Of a stretch of DNA of 64,000 bases, positions 54,437-64,000 are shown piece after piece. How positions within the stretch are numbered: position 1 is the first letter of the stretch; each line of letters starts with the position of its first letter. The DNA is taken from positions 26,906,959 to 26,970,958 of the forward strand of contig OZ038321.1 in NCBI GenBank assembly GCA_964035795.1, given 5' to 3'. Source of the stretch: Pterobdella sp. o SKG-2022 (taxonomy: Eukaryota > Annelida > Clitellata > Hirudinida > Piscicolidae). The translations under genes and the position numbers were made by a program. Under the pieces are notes generated by a model, which worked only from the letters and a program-made list of their open reading frames with translations, was not told the DNA's origin and searched no databases.

Positions 54437-57040
54437 ATGAGAAATACTTTGAATACTACTTCTACTTTTTTTAGGTCTACATTCCCTCAATCTTCTCTTA
54501 TGTCCTCCTTTCACCTAAAATCTAAATCTTCTTTTCTCAATTCTAATTCATCCAACTCATCTCATAACTCTTCTAAGCTTCTTAAATCCATTAATATATC
54601 TTTTCTCAACATAAGATCTTCTAATAACAAATTTATTCATGTATTCAATCTCCTTTCTGACTCCAACCTCGACTTTCTAGCTCTCAGTGAGACCTGGCAT
54701 GAATTTCTGGAACTTCTTGAACTTTTCAATCTTTCCCAACACTGTCACTTTCCCTCTCATTCTTCTGGCAACACCATTGATTTTCTCATCACATCATCCT
54801 TTATCAACCCCATTAGTATTCTTGCTGACCCAGTCTTCTTCTCTGATCACTACTTTATTCAATCTTCTTTCCTTTCCAGCCCCATCAAACTCTCCTCTAC
54901 TGTCAAGGTATCTACTCGTTCTTGGTCTCAATTCGACAAAACACTTCATCCAACTTCTTTCGGCTTCTTCTTTTGACTCTTCTTCTTTCACTGATGTTGA
55001 TGACTTTGTTCTTGCTCTAGACTCTCTTTTCACTAATACTATGTGCTTCTTCCCATTAAATCTTTTACCTACCGTCTTTCCTCCTTCAAAGCTCCTTGGT
55101 TTGATGGTGAATGCGTCACATCCAAACGTACTTTACGCAAGCTCGAACGTTCTTATCGTTCCTCTCCCTCTTCTTTCTCTCATGTTCTATGGTTTTCTCA
55201 CCTATCAATCTATCGCTCTCTCCTCCACTCCAAACACTCAAATTTTTTTATTTCTTCCATCAACTCTTCTTCCTCTCGTTGGAAAAATCTCAATCGCATT
55301 CTCTCCAAACAATCCCCTCCTCCTTTTTCTTCTCAAGATTTTTAGGACTATTTCCACAACAAGATTCTCTCTATTAGAACTAATCGCTCATCATCTCACG
55401 CTCCTCTAGCGTCTTCTCCTGCCTCTGTCGCTCTTTCACACTTTTCACCCATCACCTTCACAGACCTCATCTCCATCATCAAATCTGTATTTTCATCTTC
55501 CTGCTCCCTTGACCTTATTCCTCCAAAAATCCTTAATGATTTTCCTCTTTCTTCTATCCCATTATTCTCAATCTTATTAACCTTTCTCTAGCTACTTTTA
55601 AATTTCCCACCTCCTTTATCGTTACTCCAATACTGAAAAAACCTTCTCTTGATCCTTCTATCGTCTCCAACTACCGTCCTATTTCTAACCTTTCCTTTCT
55701 CTCCAAAATTCCCGAAAAAGCTATTTACCCCCAACTTTCAAACTTTCTTCTTTCTAACAATCTTCTACCCCCTACCCAATCCGGCTTTCGACCCTCTCAC
55801 TCTACTGAAACTTACCTTCTAAAAATCTCTAATGAGACTCTTCTAGTTTCCGACTTTGGTAAGCTTTCTCTTCTCCTTTCTCTTCTGCTTTCGATACTGT
55901 TGACCACTCACTTTTACTGCAGCATCTCAACTCCTCTTTCGGTATTTCCGGCTTCTCACTTTCCTGGCTCACCTCCTATCTTTATAACCGTTCCTCCGCT
56001 GTTTCTATTAACAATTCTTCTTCTTCTCTTCTCTCTGTTCCTTTTGGTGTTCCTCAAGGATCTGTTCTTGGACCTCTTCTCTTTATTCTTTATATCTCTC
56101 ATCTCCCTTGTCTCATCAAATCTTTATCTTTTCAAAGTCAGCTTTTTGCCGACGACAGGTACATCTTCTCTCCTTTTCCTTTTTCTCCTCTTTCTTCTAC
56201 TCTTGATAGGCTTAGTCTCTGTCTCTCTTCTATTCTTTCATGGAACACCTCCATGCATCTAAAACTTAATCCCTCGAAATTCAATTTTATCTATCTTTCT
56301 AAGTCTAAAGCTCTTCCTTCCTCTATCCCTCCCATTATAATTTCTGACCTAACTATCTATCCTTCCTCCGCTATTCGCTGTCTTGGCTTTCTCCTCGATT
56401 TTTCTCTTTCTTTTAATCCTCAAATCCTCTTTGTTGCTTCTTCTTGTTTTTTTCACTTACGTCGTATTAGACAGATCTCTTCTTATCTCGATGATGCCTC
56501 TCTTAAGATTCTTGTCTGCTCTCTTGTTCTCTCCCGATTTGATTACTGCAAATCTTTTTACTTTAATCTTTCTAAATCTACTCTCTACCCTCTAGTTAAA
56601 GTTTTCAACTCTGTCGCACGCCTTGTCTCTCGAACTCCTAAATTCTCCCATATCTCTCCATCTCTTGTCGATCTTCACTGGCTACCTCCTCACTTTCGCT
56701 TTTCATTCAAAGTCTGTACTCTTATGTACAAAATTTCTCACTCTACCTCGCCTTCCTGTTTTTCTAACCTCTTACTCCCTCCTAAACGTGCCAGCCTACG
56801 GTCCTCTACTCGTTCTCAACTTTTCATTATCTCTCTCTCTCACTCCTATGCTAAATCTGCTTTTTCTTTTTTTGGTCCACTTCTCTGGAACTCTCTTCTT
56901 CCTTATCTTGAATCTTCTCCTTATCCTATTTTTCTCAGAAATTTAAAAACCTTTCTCTTCAAGCAATTCATAGCAGAGCGCCTTTGAACGATGCGCAAAG
57001 AGCTATATAAATATCTAATTATTATTATTAATTATTATTA
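54437..57040 (+). mobile_element. CR1/L2-like LINE, decayed, pyrimidine-rich sense strand
   Basis: In order on the plus strand: an endonuclease-like region (ISFLNIRSSNNKF, LDFLALSETW, FFSDHYFIQ), RT blocks (SNYRPISNLSFLSKI and SGFRPSHSTET near 55.66-55.81 kb; GVPQGSVLGPLLFILYISHL near 56.05 kb; LFADD near 56.15 kb), then LNPSKF, IRCLGFLLD, SRFDYCKS, HWLPPHFRFSFKVCTLMYK and LWNSLLP. The layout is that of the CR1/Jockey group. The 3' end is AGAGCTATATAAATATC followed by ATT triplets. Frames shift several times (for example near 54.97, 55.35 and 55.9 kb), so it is not functional. The coding strand is strikingly rich in C and T. Confidence 0.85.
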
Positions 57041-57800
57041 CTAGTTTAATAACTGGTTGAAAAACATTTGAGACAAAGCCTCCATTTACCCTGCTGAAAA
57101 TAATATTATTTGACATTTCTCGTCTGAAGTAAATATTTTATTCAGTTTATAGAACTTTTTTAATGGAACATCTACCCCGCTTAAAAGAATAACCGCAAAA
57201 CTTACGTATTAAAACATTATTTATTTGAGTTATTATATGATATTCGAAATAGATTTTTGTTTAGTTTTTTATGAATATTGATTTTATAGATGAAATTCAC
57301 TTGGAAACTATAAATTTCGATAATTAAAACATAATCATAAACTTTTGTATACTATTGGAAAAAAAAATACATCTTGGTTCTGGGCATGACATTAGCTTCT
57401 TTAAATTGAGACTGCTTTTCTGTTATAACCTGTATATACTTGAAAATGTTACTTAGTTAACGAAAAGCTTTGTATCTTAATAAAATTTATTTGTCTTCTT
57501 AAATATACTAGTTTTATTGTGCCTAGTGAAAAATCATCAGATTCTATATAATTAACTTTTTTTGGACATATTGAGTATTGTTTTTCTTATATTAAATTTA
57601 ATTGAAAAGTATCATTATTGTTATTATTATTTTTATGAATTACATGTGAACAAAATTAATTCACCAAAAAATTTTTTTTTAATTTTTAATTGATTATGAT
57701 AAAAATATTAACTTTTAAAATTTTTTCTATAATTCACTAAGAATGTTAGTGAAAGTATTATAATAAAAATATCATAATGAAGCGCTAGAAAAATAAAACA
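57041..57800. other. spacer between LINE and BTAF1 promoter
   Basis: AT-rich sequence in which nothing was recognised. Confidence 0.5.
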
Positions 57801-57804
57801 GAAA

Positions 57805-57895
57805 TTTTATTGGTAGAGTCTTGACCAATGAGCGTCGAGTATTTTAGGATTAAATTGGCAAGTTGAATGAGAGGAGTTTCATTATAAATACAGAT
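57805..57895 (+). promoter_or_regulatory. candidate BTAF1 promoter
   Basis: A CCAAT box (57,825-57,829) and two inverted copies (ATTGG at 57,809-57,813 and 57,854-57,858) precede a TATA-like TATAAATA (57,883-57,890). This is about 250 bp upstream of the BTAF1 ATG, a good spacing for a short 5' UTR. The elements are seen; their function is inferred. Confidence 0.4.
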
Positions 57896-58141
57896 CATGT
57901 CCGAGTCGCTTCTGTCAGACATTTTTGATTTTTGTCTTAGGATCACATTTCCTTGCATTTTTGTTTTAATAATTTTGTATCAGCATTTAAAAATTGCTTG
58001 TGCTTCTCGAAAAGTGAAATTCAAAAGTTACTTACAATTCATTCGGACTTGATAATGCTAGTTGACTTATAAAAGTAAACGCCATTTTGAACGTTTGGAA
58101 TGTTTTTTTCGTTTTGAAGATTTTGCAATAACAGGATAAAA

Positions 58142-60419
58142 ATGTCATCTAGGTAATGCTTATTTTATTCTTAGCCCCTCGATTATCGTCTGCTTCTCAT
58201 AATATCACACTTTTATACATATATCGATTTTTTTAGTAAATTATTATTAAAAAAATTGATCTCAAGCGCATTTTATACTGATAAGTACTCAAATGTTTTT
58301 TGAACAGACTGGATCGATTGTTGCTACTTCTAGAATTGGGATCGACAGCTTCTATAAGGAAGTCTGCAGCTGAACAGTTGGGAGAGGTTCAGAGATTGTA
58401 TCCTCATGAACTTGACAACCTTCTTAATAAGGTTTCAATACTACTCAAAACCATTTTTATAGCTCAATTCAAACACATTAGTTTTAAAAATTACATTTTA
58501 CTGGCTGGTTTTTTTAGATTATTTTATTTTTAGTGGCCAAAAATATTTTAACATCTTAATAACTAGTATGCCATATAAGCTATGGTGCTACTATCACAAA
58601 TACTGATGATGTTATAGTGCTCATCATTTTAAGATAATCATAATAGCAATTAAAAATGAGTAATATTTTCATAAGTAAAACAGCAAAGCCAAGCAATTTT
58701 TATTTTCCAAGATATTAACCACACCAATCCACCACAACATTTAGATCATCAATAATGGCAATAAACCTAGTTTTTCTAGTAAAGAAATGGGATCTAGAGA
58801 TTCTAAGAAATAATTGAAGCGTTATTGTGATTTCAGCATCAAACTTCATCATTTTTGAAAAGAAACTAGTCATTATTTTTTATGGTAAAAATAAGTAAGA
58901 AAGTTGACTATGAGGTCACCCCAGATTGTGGTACCAGGTGTGTGACTGATGACAATAAATAGTTATACATAACTCAAGATATTAAAAATTAGGTGCATGC
59001 CTACTTGATGAGCACCCAATGGGAGACAAGAGTGGCAGCAAGTCAAGCAGTAGCTGCTATTATTAGAAACATTCCTTCTTGGAACCCTATCGGCTGTGAA
59101 GGTTGTTATTGATATATAGATAATCATTAAGCTTGATCCATGTTCTTTCAAGTTTATTTATTGCTTTTTTTTACTTATTGTTTTGTTCTCACACATTTAT
59201 ACAACTGCCATCTATAGAATTCACAAAAAATCAAATTTATTAATTATTACAAAGAGGCCACTGGTTTTGAGAGAAAATTAAATAATATAACACAATAAGC
59301 CACCATTAGCAACTGCATAACCATTGCCACACCTCTCACACCTCAGAAACTGCCAGCACTGAATGCACAGAAAATTCTCCCTTGCTGAGGTACCATTTTT
59401 TAGTTAGATCCTTTTCTATGCATGAAGTAGACTAGCCTTACACAATTTTTTGAGAATCAAACACAGTATTTAATAAATGTTCACAAAGCTTTTTCTAAAA
59501 AAACTTCAAATTTTCAAATTAATATGTTTAAATTTCAAAATACATATGGAAGATATTGCTTAAAAGATTACTTAATATCTAATATATGCACCTCAAAATT
59601 GACAAAAAATATTATCACTTGCAAATGTATGTTTGTATTATGGAAAACTTCTTGGGAATTTGATAAATACTTCGTGTTTGTTTCTCATAAATATTTTCCC
59701 ACTCATTTTAGCTATTGTAAATTGACATTTATATGCTCAAATTTTGTTTATTAAACATCTTTATATTGTTTATTCATATTTATTGCTTAGCATATTTTTT
59801 TAAACTTCACTAGCCTTTTAGCTTCATTGTTAAAGCTAATTTTAAACTTACGAAATATTAAAATTATAAATTCTGACCAGAAAACTGAGATTTTTTGTAA
59901 GATTAAATTACACTTTATTTTGAGTTATTTATAATGTGAACAATTCTCTTATTGTTGCATAAATTTCACACTCAACTGAAAGATTTCTCTAAATAAATGA
60001 CACACTAAACCTGCCATACACATAATGCCAGACTCCAAGACTTCAAGCTGGACCATTTGTTGTGCCAGGGTGTCCAGCTCACCACCAAGGACCACCGAGC
60101 TTTCGAACAACCTATCTATTCTGGTCTGTGCATCTAACTTTTGTTGTAATTTATGGTTATTATCATTGTCGTCATGGTTTTCATTCTTTTTCTATTATCA
60201 GCATTTTTTTAAGATCTGTGTGAGTTTTATTAGCTTGATAAGATTCATAATTCTGATAAAAACGAAGATAATTATTATCAATAAAAAATTAAAACAGGAG
60301 GGATAGATGGAGTGAAACTGGCTGAACAAAAAGAATTGCTCAATAAGAAATTAGGTCTACACATCCCCGTTTTGAAGAATAATCACGAGGGTAATAACGA
60401 AAACACCAACAATAATGAC

Positions 60420-60452
<33 letters not shown>

Positions 60453-62491
60453 AATCAAAACAACGTGAAAGAAGAAGAAGATGACCTTGTTGACTTCAAT
60501 GATTTGATTCCCCAGCATTCTGCCTCTCTGCCCAATGTGGTATGATGACAATCAGTTTTATATCATAACAATAATAGTTATTGTGTTCTTCAAATTTTTT
60601 TGTTTGTTTGTGAATTATGGTTTGTTTATTAATTATTTTTATTATAATTATGAATTTTCTTGTTTTTATTTTCAGGAAAACATAAAAGATTTAGTTGAAA
60701 ACTTATTTATGAAAAAGGAATCACTATTCAATAATAGTAATGACGTGATAAAAAGTGACGTGGTTAATGATGGTACAGAGGTGAATGATGAGGATTTGAA
60801 CAACAGGAAAAGGAAGAACAACCAGAGGTGAGTCATCTTCATGGTTGAGTACGTCAGCTTTTTTTGAATTGATATTGTTACCTTAATTATCAATTTATAG
60901 TTTTTATTATTGATATCATCTTTTCAAATTTGGATATACAATCATCTAGCGATTCTGAGATCAAAACCAGATCATCAGCATATAAAAGTTCCCAAGGAAC
61001 TCCGGTTCTTAACTCTCTAGACAAAGCTTCCAAAACAAGAATAAAAAGTAAAGGACTCAATACAGATCCTTGATGTACACCAACATTTACACCAAACTCA
61101 TTGCTGAGCTAGTTATTATTGCGTACTCGACTTTTTGCTCTGATATACATGCTCTGAACTACACGGACAGCCCATTCTTTAGCCCCGAGCTTTCTCATTG
61201 CCCACCAAATCACTTTGCACAGAACTCAATCATAAACCTTCTCTAAATCAACGAAAACAAAAAAGAGTGGTTTTTTGACGGCTAGATATTTTTCGTGCAA
61301 CTGACGAACAATAAAAACTGCATCAGTGGTGCTTCTACCAGAAACGAAGCCAAACTGCATCTCATCAATATCCACCATCTTCCTGATTCGTCACTCTAGG
61401 ACATGCTCAACAAGCTTCATCACATGATCTGTCAGCTTGAGGCCTCTATAATTTCCTCGATTCAAAGCATCCCCCTTACCTTTGTAGAGGTTTACAATGA
61501 TGCTATCACGCCAATCAGCAGGAACAACACCTTCAACAATAACTGATTCCATGAGGTGGGCCAACATTTCTAAACCTACAGAACCAGACGCCTTTAACAT
61601 TTTAAAATGGAAACTGGAAATAGAAAGTAAAGGATTGCGGGTGAACTCCAAAAAACAAAATTCATGTTACTCGGTTCTGAAAACTTGAGGGATTCTGGAG
61701 CTTTTCCTTGCAGTGTATGCCGCAAAAATGTTGGCGTCAACTCAGTTTTTGGTCCACAAAAGATGTAGTGGTTTGACTGGAAGACTGAAGGATCAGGGTT
61801 ACGTATGTCCTCGCTATCTCAATTTAGCACCATTTTTGGATTATAAGCCTATCAAAGAGGTTATTGTTGGTAATGCCACAATGGATGTAGAACCGAAGTT
61901 TTGCTAACTTGGTGATATGTTGTGTGCAGGTGGAGGTTGTGAACTGGCTGTTATCACCAGATGTTCAGTTGCCTGGGGTAAATTTAAAAAACTGTTGCCC
62001 ATATTGACCTCTAAACACATCACCTTGAAACTTCGTGGCAAATTATACACATCTTGTGTGCGTTCTGCCTTGTTATATGGCAGCGAAAACTGGGTTTCAA
62101 CAGTTGCTGTTTTGCAAAGTTTACAGCGCAACGATAGGTCTATGATCCGCTGGATATGTGGCGTTAAGCCAAAGGATAGAAGTCCATCATCAGTTTTTCT
62201 CACAAAACTCAAAATCCCAGACATAAGGACGCTGCTACAGAGCTGTCGTCTTCGTTAGTATGGTCACGTGAGACGTTCGTCCATGTGTATCAGAGACGTT
62301 CTCGAACTTCCTCTGTCTGGAGGTCGTTCCCGTGGTAGACCAGCAAAAACTTGAGTTGTGTTGAAAAGGATATGGAATCCTATAGCCTGGAAAATGCGGA
62401 TCCACTCTAGAGCTGAGTGGAGAAAGTGTATTAGCCGACTACTGTATACCCTAGCTACTGGGACGTCTACAGCAGTATAATCTAATATGGA

Positions 62492-62535
<44 letters not shown>

Positions 62536-63273
62536 TATCTTTATTGTTTATTTAGCGCCTTTTTTTAAATATTATTCTTATTTTTAAATTTTATAAATTG
62601 TTATTTATACAGCCTTGTAGAGCCAGAAGCAAAACACGTGAAAAGAGAGGATGAAAATGATGAAGTAATTTCAATCTTTAAAATACTTATCTGTCTGCTG
62701 TCTATCTATCCATCTATCTATCTATCTATCTACCCCTCGAACTATCTATCTACCCCTCTAACTATCTATCTATCTATCTACCTCTCTTATTTTTATCTAT
62801 CTAACTTTCTATCTATCTATCTCTATGTATTTACCCCTCTAACTATCAACGCATCCAACCATTACACTTCACAGTGGTCACTGGGGAGCTTCAGCATCAA
62901 ATTGATGAATGACTTGTTTGATGCCTCGTGGGAAAAAAGGCATGGGGCCGCCTTGGGTCTCAAGGTGGTTATGATGATGATGATGATCAAATTTAACATG
63001 CATAATAATAATAATAAGAACAATGATAAAAACCTATATTAATAGTGATAAATGGAATTCCGATTTAAACTTGTGTAACTGAAAATTAATGAAACGTATT
63101 TTTCAAGCCTAAAATTAATTTGAAAAATTCGTAAATCTTTGTATTATTTCAATAACCTTTGAACAAAATTCGTCAAGTTAATTTTAGGTTAATAAAAACA
63201 TATGTTTCACAAGGTGTTGGTGAAACGGCATGGAGCATCAGCTGGCAAACGATCTTCCATGCACAGGATGCAG
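58142..63273 (+). CDS. BTAF1: TATA-binding protein-associated factor 172 (Mot1), 5' part
   Basis: Ten exons join in frame: 58,142-58,152, 58,308-58,431, 58,993-59,101, 59,347-59,389, 60,032-60,123, 60,298-60,539, 60,676-60,827, 62,613-62,664, 62,875-62,964 and 63,214-63,273, encoding the first 325 residues. The gene continues past the window (the family is about 1,850 residues). Diagnostic stretches are the start MSSRLDRLLLLLELGSTAS, then EQLGEVQRLYPHELDNLLNK, QWETRVAASQAVAAIIRNIP, LLNKKLGLHIP and LMNDLFDASWEKRHGAALGL, which form the N-terminal HEAT repeats that grip TBP. BTAF1 is a Swi2/Snf2-type nuclear ATPase that removes TBP from DNA; the ATPase lies outside the window. An asparagine-rich insert is present near residues 153-180, in exon 6. 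Exon 4 is only 43 bp. Intron 7 carries a LINE insertion. The last exon's donor (CAG|GTGTCA) is the least certain. Confidence 0.92.
60919..62533. mobile_element. 5'-inverted RTE-like LINE in BTAF1 intron 7
   Basis: Two pieces of one LINE lie head to head. About 61,600 down to 60,919 reads on the minus strand as RT: MLKASGSVGLEML, VPADWRDSIIVNLYKGKG, GNYRGLKLTDHVMKL, MQFGF, GVHQGSVLSPLLF, LLYADDLVLISESLDDCISK. From about 61,604 the plus strand continues the same protein with WKLEIESKGLRVN, VHKRCSGL, LGDMLCAGGG, YGSENW and SMIRWICG. It ends near 62,480 with a (ATT)n tail (62,492-62,532). The inverted part stops almost exactly where the forward part begins. Stops and frameshifts show it is dead. 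Confidence 0.85.
62695..62850. repeat. (CTAT)n tetranucleotide repeat in BTAF1 intron 8
   Basis: CTAT/CTAC tetramers with TACCCCTCTAA interruptions, immediately before the acceptor of the exon at 62,875. It serves as, or replaces, the polypyrimidine tract. Frames reading SIYLSIY through it are artefacts. Confidence 0.85.
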
Positions 63274-63344
63274 GTGTCATTTTATTTTAATTTTTATTAT
63301 TATTATCAATATCATTTTTTAAAATTATAATTAGTATTCTTATA

Positions 63345-63440
63345 TTGTCTGTATAGCTCAGCTAGTAGAGCATAGTTCGAGTTTATGTTGGGAAATTGGC
63401 AAGTGTTCCACTTGTGCTCCCCCGTCGAATCCCATCGATA
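63345..63440 (+). mobile_element. tRNA-derived SINE-like segment
   Basis: GTCTGTATAGCTCAGCTAGT resembles the 5' half of a tRNA, including an A box (TAGCTCAGCTAGTAGAGC). About 70 bp downstream, CCGTCGAATCCC resembles a B box. The spacing is too long and the arms do not pair as an intact tRNA, so a tRNA-related SINE or pseudogene is the better reading. It lies in intron 10 of BTAF1. Confidence 0.5.
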
Positions 63441-63725
63441 AAGGGTGAAAATATTAAAGAAGAACGCAACAACTGTATTATTGAAATTTACATTACCAAT
63501 ACCTTTTGATGTCAACTCAATGCCATCATATGGAAAATTAAATCGAGACGTCTCCCACTTGAGAAAGAAAAGCGCTACATTCAGAATAAATTGAAACAAT
63601 AAAAAGCAATTTTTTGCGCTTTCTCTTCTGTAGTTTTAGACTAGTTTTAATACAATTATCGTTATAATTTTATTTTTTCCAAATTTTTCATTTTGAATTT
63701 TATTTGAGCACTTTATTTTATTTTT

Positions 63726-63779
63726 TTTTGTCCAACTCTTTGCTAGCATGGAAACGGACGCAAAACGATGATGATGATG
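63726..63779 (+). mobile_element. 54-bp RTE/SINE tail insertion with 16-bp target-site duplication
   Basis: TTTTGTCCAACTCTTTGCTAG, then a continuation ending in GATGATGATGATG, is flanked by identical 16-bp copies of ACTTTATTTTATTTTT at 63,710-63,725 and 63,780-63,795. This is direct evidence of a target-primed insertion of an extremely 5'-truncated element sharing its tail with the LINE at 48.75 kb. Confidence 0.85.
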
Positions 63780-63795
63780 ACTTTATTTTATTTTT

Positions 63796-64000
63796 ATTTA
63801 CTACTTTTAAATAGATAATTATGGCCATTAAAATTGTCCATATTAGTATTCTTTTATCTCATTGTAATGTTATAAACCGTGCTACCATTTTTCACCACCA
63901 TCTCTCATAAATCTATATCTCGTTTTATTACTTCTAATAAAAGTCAACACATAATCTGCAACTTGTTTGATGCACGTCCACTGAAAATTCACACAGATGT
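63796..64000. other. BTAF1 intron 10, continuing past the window
   Basis: No exon was found after 63,273. The next expected BTAF1 segment lies beyond the window end. Confidence 0.6.

Noticed and set aside
54687..55409. 240-codon Leu/Phe-rich frame as a membrane protein gene
   Set aside because: It is an alternative frame of the pyrimidine-rich LINE; the LINE endonuclease and RT motifs occur in the other frames.
62638..63042. 134-codon frame with SIYLSIY repeats
   Set aside because: It spans BTAF1 exons 8 and 9 and the CTAT repeat intron in the wrong frame for both exons.
63345..63420. Functional tRNA gene
   Set aside because: The A-box half is good, but the arms do not pair into a cloverleaf and the B box is too far away; a SINE or pseudogene fits better.

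Overview
The window is AT-rich animal nuclear DNA. Five spliced protein-coding genes could be assembled exon by exon from GT/AG boundaries that keep the reading frame, and they lie among non-LTR retrotransposons and long microsatellites. Gene content, short introns (mostly 0.1-3.5 kb), RTE- and CR1-like LINEs, and short elements ending in a GCTAGCATGGAAAC...CGATGATGATGA tail suggest a lophotrochozoan (annelid/leech or mollusc) with a fairly compact genome. The species cannot be named from sequence alone.

Layout. 1-5,862: mostly AT-rich non-coding DNA with CACAACACC-type simple repeats, one possible orphan exon (136-223) and a CCAAT/TATA-like region near 4.9 kb. 5,863-13,197 (+): a complete five-exon BarH-like (BARHL) homeobox gene whose first exon is an asparagine-rich expansion that keeps an N-terminal EH1/FIL repressor motif. 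13,198-29,877: gene-poor, with three long (CA/TG)n arrays, G-rich GTGGT arrays, a degenerate TTCA repeat field, a (CA)n-(TTC)n compound array, and a damaged but nearly full-length RTE-type LINE on the minus strand (about 24.67-27.97 kb). 29,878-38,720 (+): a fatty-acid transport protein / very-long-chain acyl-CoA synthetase gene (SLC27A family), with 14 well-supported coding exons and a candidate 15-bp first coding exon. 43,170-47,198 (-): an eight-exon coiled-coil protein gene. 47,974-53,055 (+): CACYBP (calcyclin/Siah-interacting protein), head-to-head with the coiled-coil gene, with two LINE fragments in its second intron. 54,437-57,040 (+): a decayed CR1/L2-like LINE. 58,142 to beyond 64,000 (+): the 5' ten exons of BTAF1/Mot1, with a 5'-inverted LINE insertion in intron 7.

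The genes do not form a pathway: they are a neural-type transcription factor, a lipid-activating enzyme, a probable structural or ciliary-type coiled-coil protein, an E3-ligase adaptor and a TBP-removing ATPase. The most notable features are the asparagine tracts in two nuclear proteins, the 5'-inverted LINE, the tail shared between an RTE LINE and much shorter elements (one with a 16-bp target-site duplication), and the G-run-rich starts of many introns. I found no defence, CRISPR or prokaryote-like system.
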